From: an uncultured Ferrovum sp.
GTDB taxonomy: Bacteria; Pseudomonadota; Gammaproteobacteria; Burkholderiales; Ferrovaceae
NCBI GenBank assembly: GCA_903909215.1
Contig: CAIVUX010000028.1
Location: 60,699-124,698 of the forward strand
Direction: 5' to 3'
DNA: 64,000 nucleotides
The position numbers and the translations under genes were made by a program. The notes below the pieces were generated by a model. That model did not search any database, was not told where the DNA came from, and worked only from the letters and a program-made list of their open reading frames with translations. Shown in pieces: positions 63,752-64,000 of this stretch. Position 1 is the stretch's first letter, and each line of letters begins with the position of its first letter.

Positions 63752-64000
63752 TGTTATCTCCCCTTGCTTAAGTTAAGCGGCTTTGCTGTCCGCATGGCAA
63801 GACTATAGCCAAAATCCAACTATAAGGACTAGTCAGTATTTTTTATTATCGTCATCAATTTTAATGATTTTTGGTCAGCCCCAGAGCCTTGGCGTTTGAC
63901 CTCACTCCCAATGGTGCCGATGCCAAAATTATTTTTATAGTCGTAATAAAAACAAATTAGTATTGCTTATATTTACTGACAGTTATGATACTCATAAAGC
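63752..64000. promoter_or_regulatory. cbbM upstream region with candidate LysR-type box
   Basis: This 249-bp AT-rich stretch to the window edge holds no gene that I can support. It contains ATCAATTTTAATGAT (63854-63868), a near-palindrome of the form ATC-N9-GAT, about 103 bp upstream of the cbbM start. LysR-type regulators such as CbbR bind motifs of this kind. cbbR often lies divergent from cbbM and may begin beyond the window. No convincing -35/-10 pair is visible, as expected for an activator-dependent promoter. Confidence 0.4.

Overview
The window looks like chromosome of a sulfur-oxidising, CO2-fixing betaproteobacterium. Placement near Nitrosomonadales (Thiobacillus/Ferrovum/Gallionella-like) is inferred from gene order and protein character, not from a database search. 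The unbroken gyrA-serC-pheA-hisC-tyrA-aroA-cmk-rpsA-ihfB-lapA-lapB-pyrF block, FlhDC, LapAB and the gph-ubiG-ompA order fit that group. Form II RuBisCO with CbbQ/CbbO, CbbY, glycolate oxidase and phosphoglycolate phosphatase indicate autotrophy. SoxYZ, TusA, DsrE2, a rhodanese and a BigR/SqrR-type repressor indicate reduced-sulfur metabolism.

Layout. 1-4.9 kb (+): the 3' part of prpD, then acnA and mdh. 4.9-22.8 kb (-): cysM, a ComEA-like protein, the heptose/UDP-glucuronate genes hldD-hldA-ugd, pyrF-lapB-lapA-ihfB-rpsA, and the aromatic/serine block up to gyrA. 22.8-26.2 kb (+): ompA, ubiG, gph, trhP. 26.2-31.3 kb: a sulfur island. It holds DUF2892, a rhodanese, deletion remnants of a sulfide:quinone oxidoreductase (SQR) and a TolC-type protein, a divergent BigR-like repressor with a TauE/SafE exporter, cobA, dsrE2-tusA and divergent soxYZ. 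31.3-38.6 kb: qor, sfsA, a pirin, a DMT transporter and glcDEF. 38.6-43.8 kb: two RhlE helicases flanking the tmRNA gene and a scar of gene fragments (LysR tail fused to an EAL tail). 43.8-46.8 kb: a small acidic protein, flhDC, dcd and apbC. 46.8-57.3 kb: metG, dnaE, tadA, guaA, guaB, rnfH, ratA, smpB. 57.3-64 kb: an MFS transporter, cbbY-cbbQ-cbbO, and convergent cbbM with its upstream region at the right edge.

How the parts connect. CbbM fixes CO2 and CbbQO is its probable activase. CbbY removes inhibitory sugar bisphosphates. Gph and GlcDEF recycle the 2-phosphoglycolate formed by the oxygenase reaction. SoxYZ, TusA, DsrE2 and the rhodanese carry sulfane sulfur that would supply electrons.

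The most notable observation is a shared AT-rich 12-mer, TATAATGTTATA or its reverse complement. It lies between the -35 and -10 of the BigR-like repressor and again just upstream of soxY. This suggests that one persulfide-sensing repressor controls both the sulfide operon and the sox/tus genes. The operon facing the repressor has lost its SQR and TolC functions by internal deletions but keeps intact rhodanese and DUF2892 genes. A second oddity is a GGGGTCTGACCCC-type palindrome inserted in frame within ratA.
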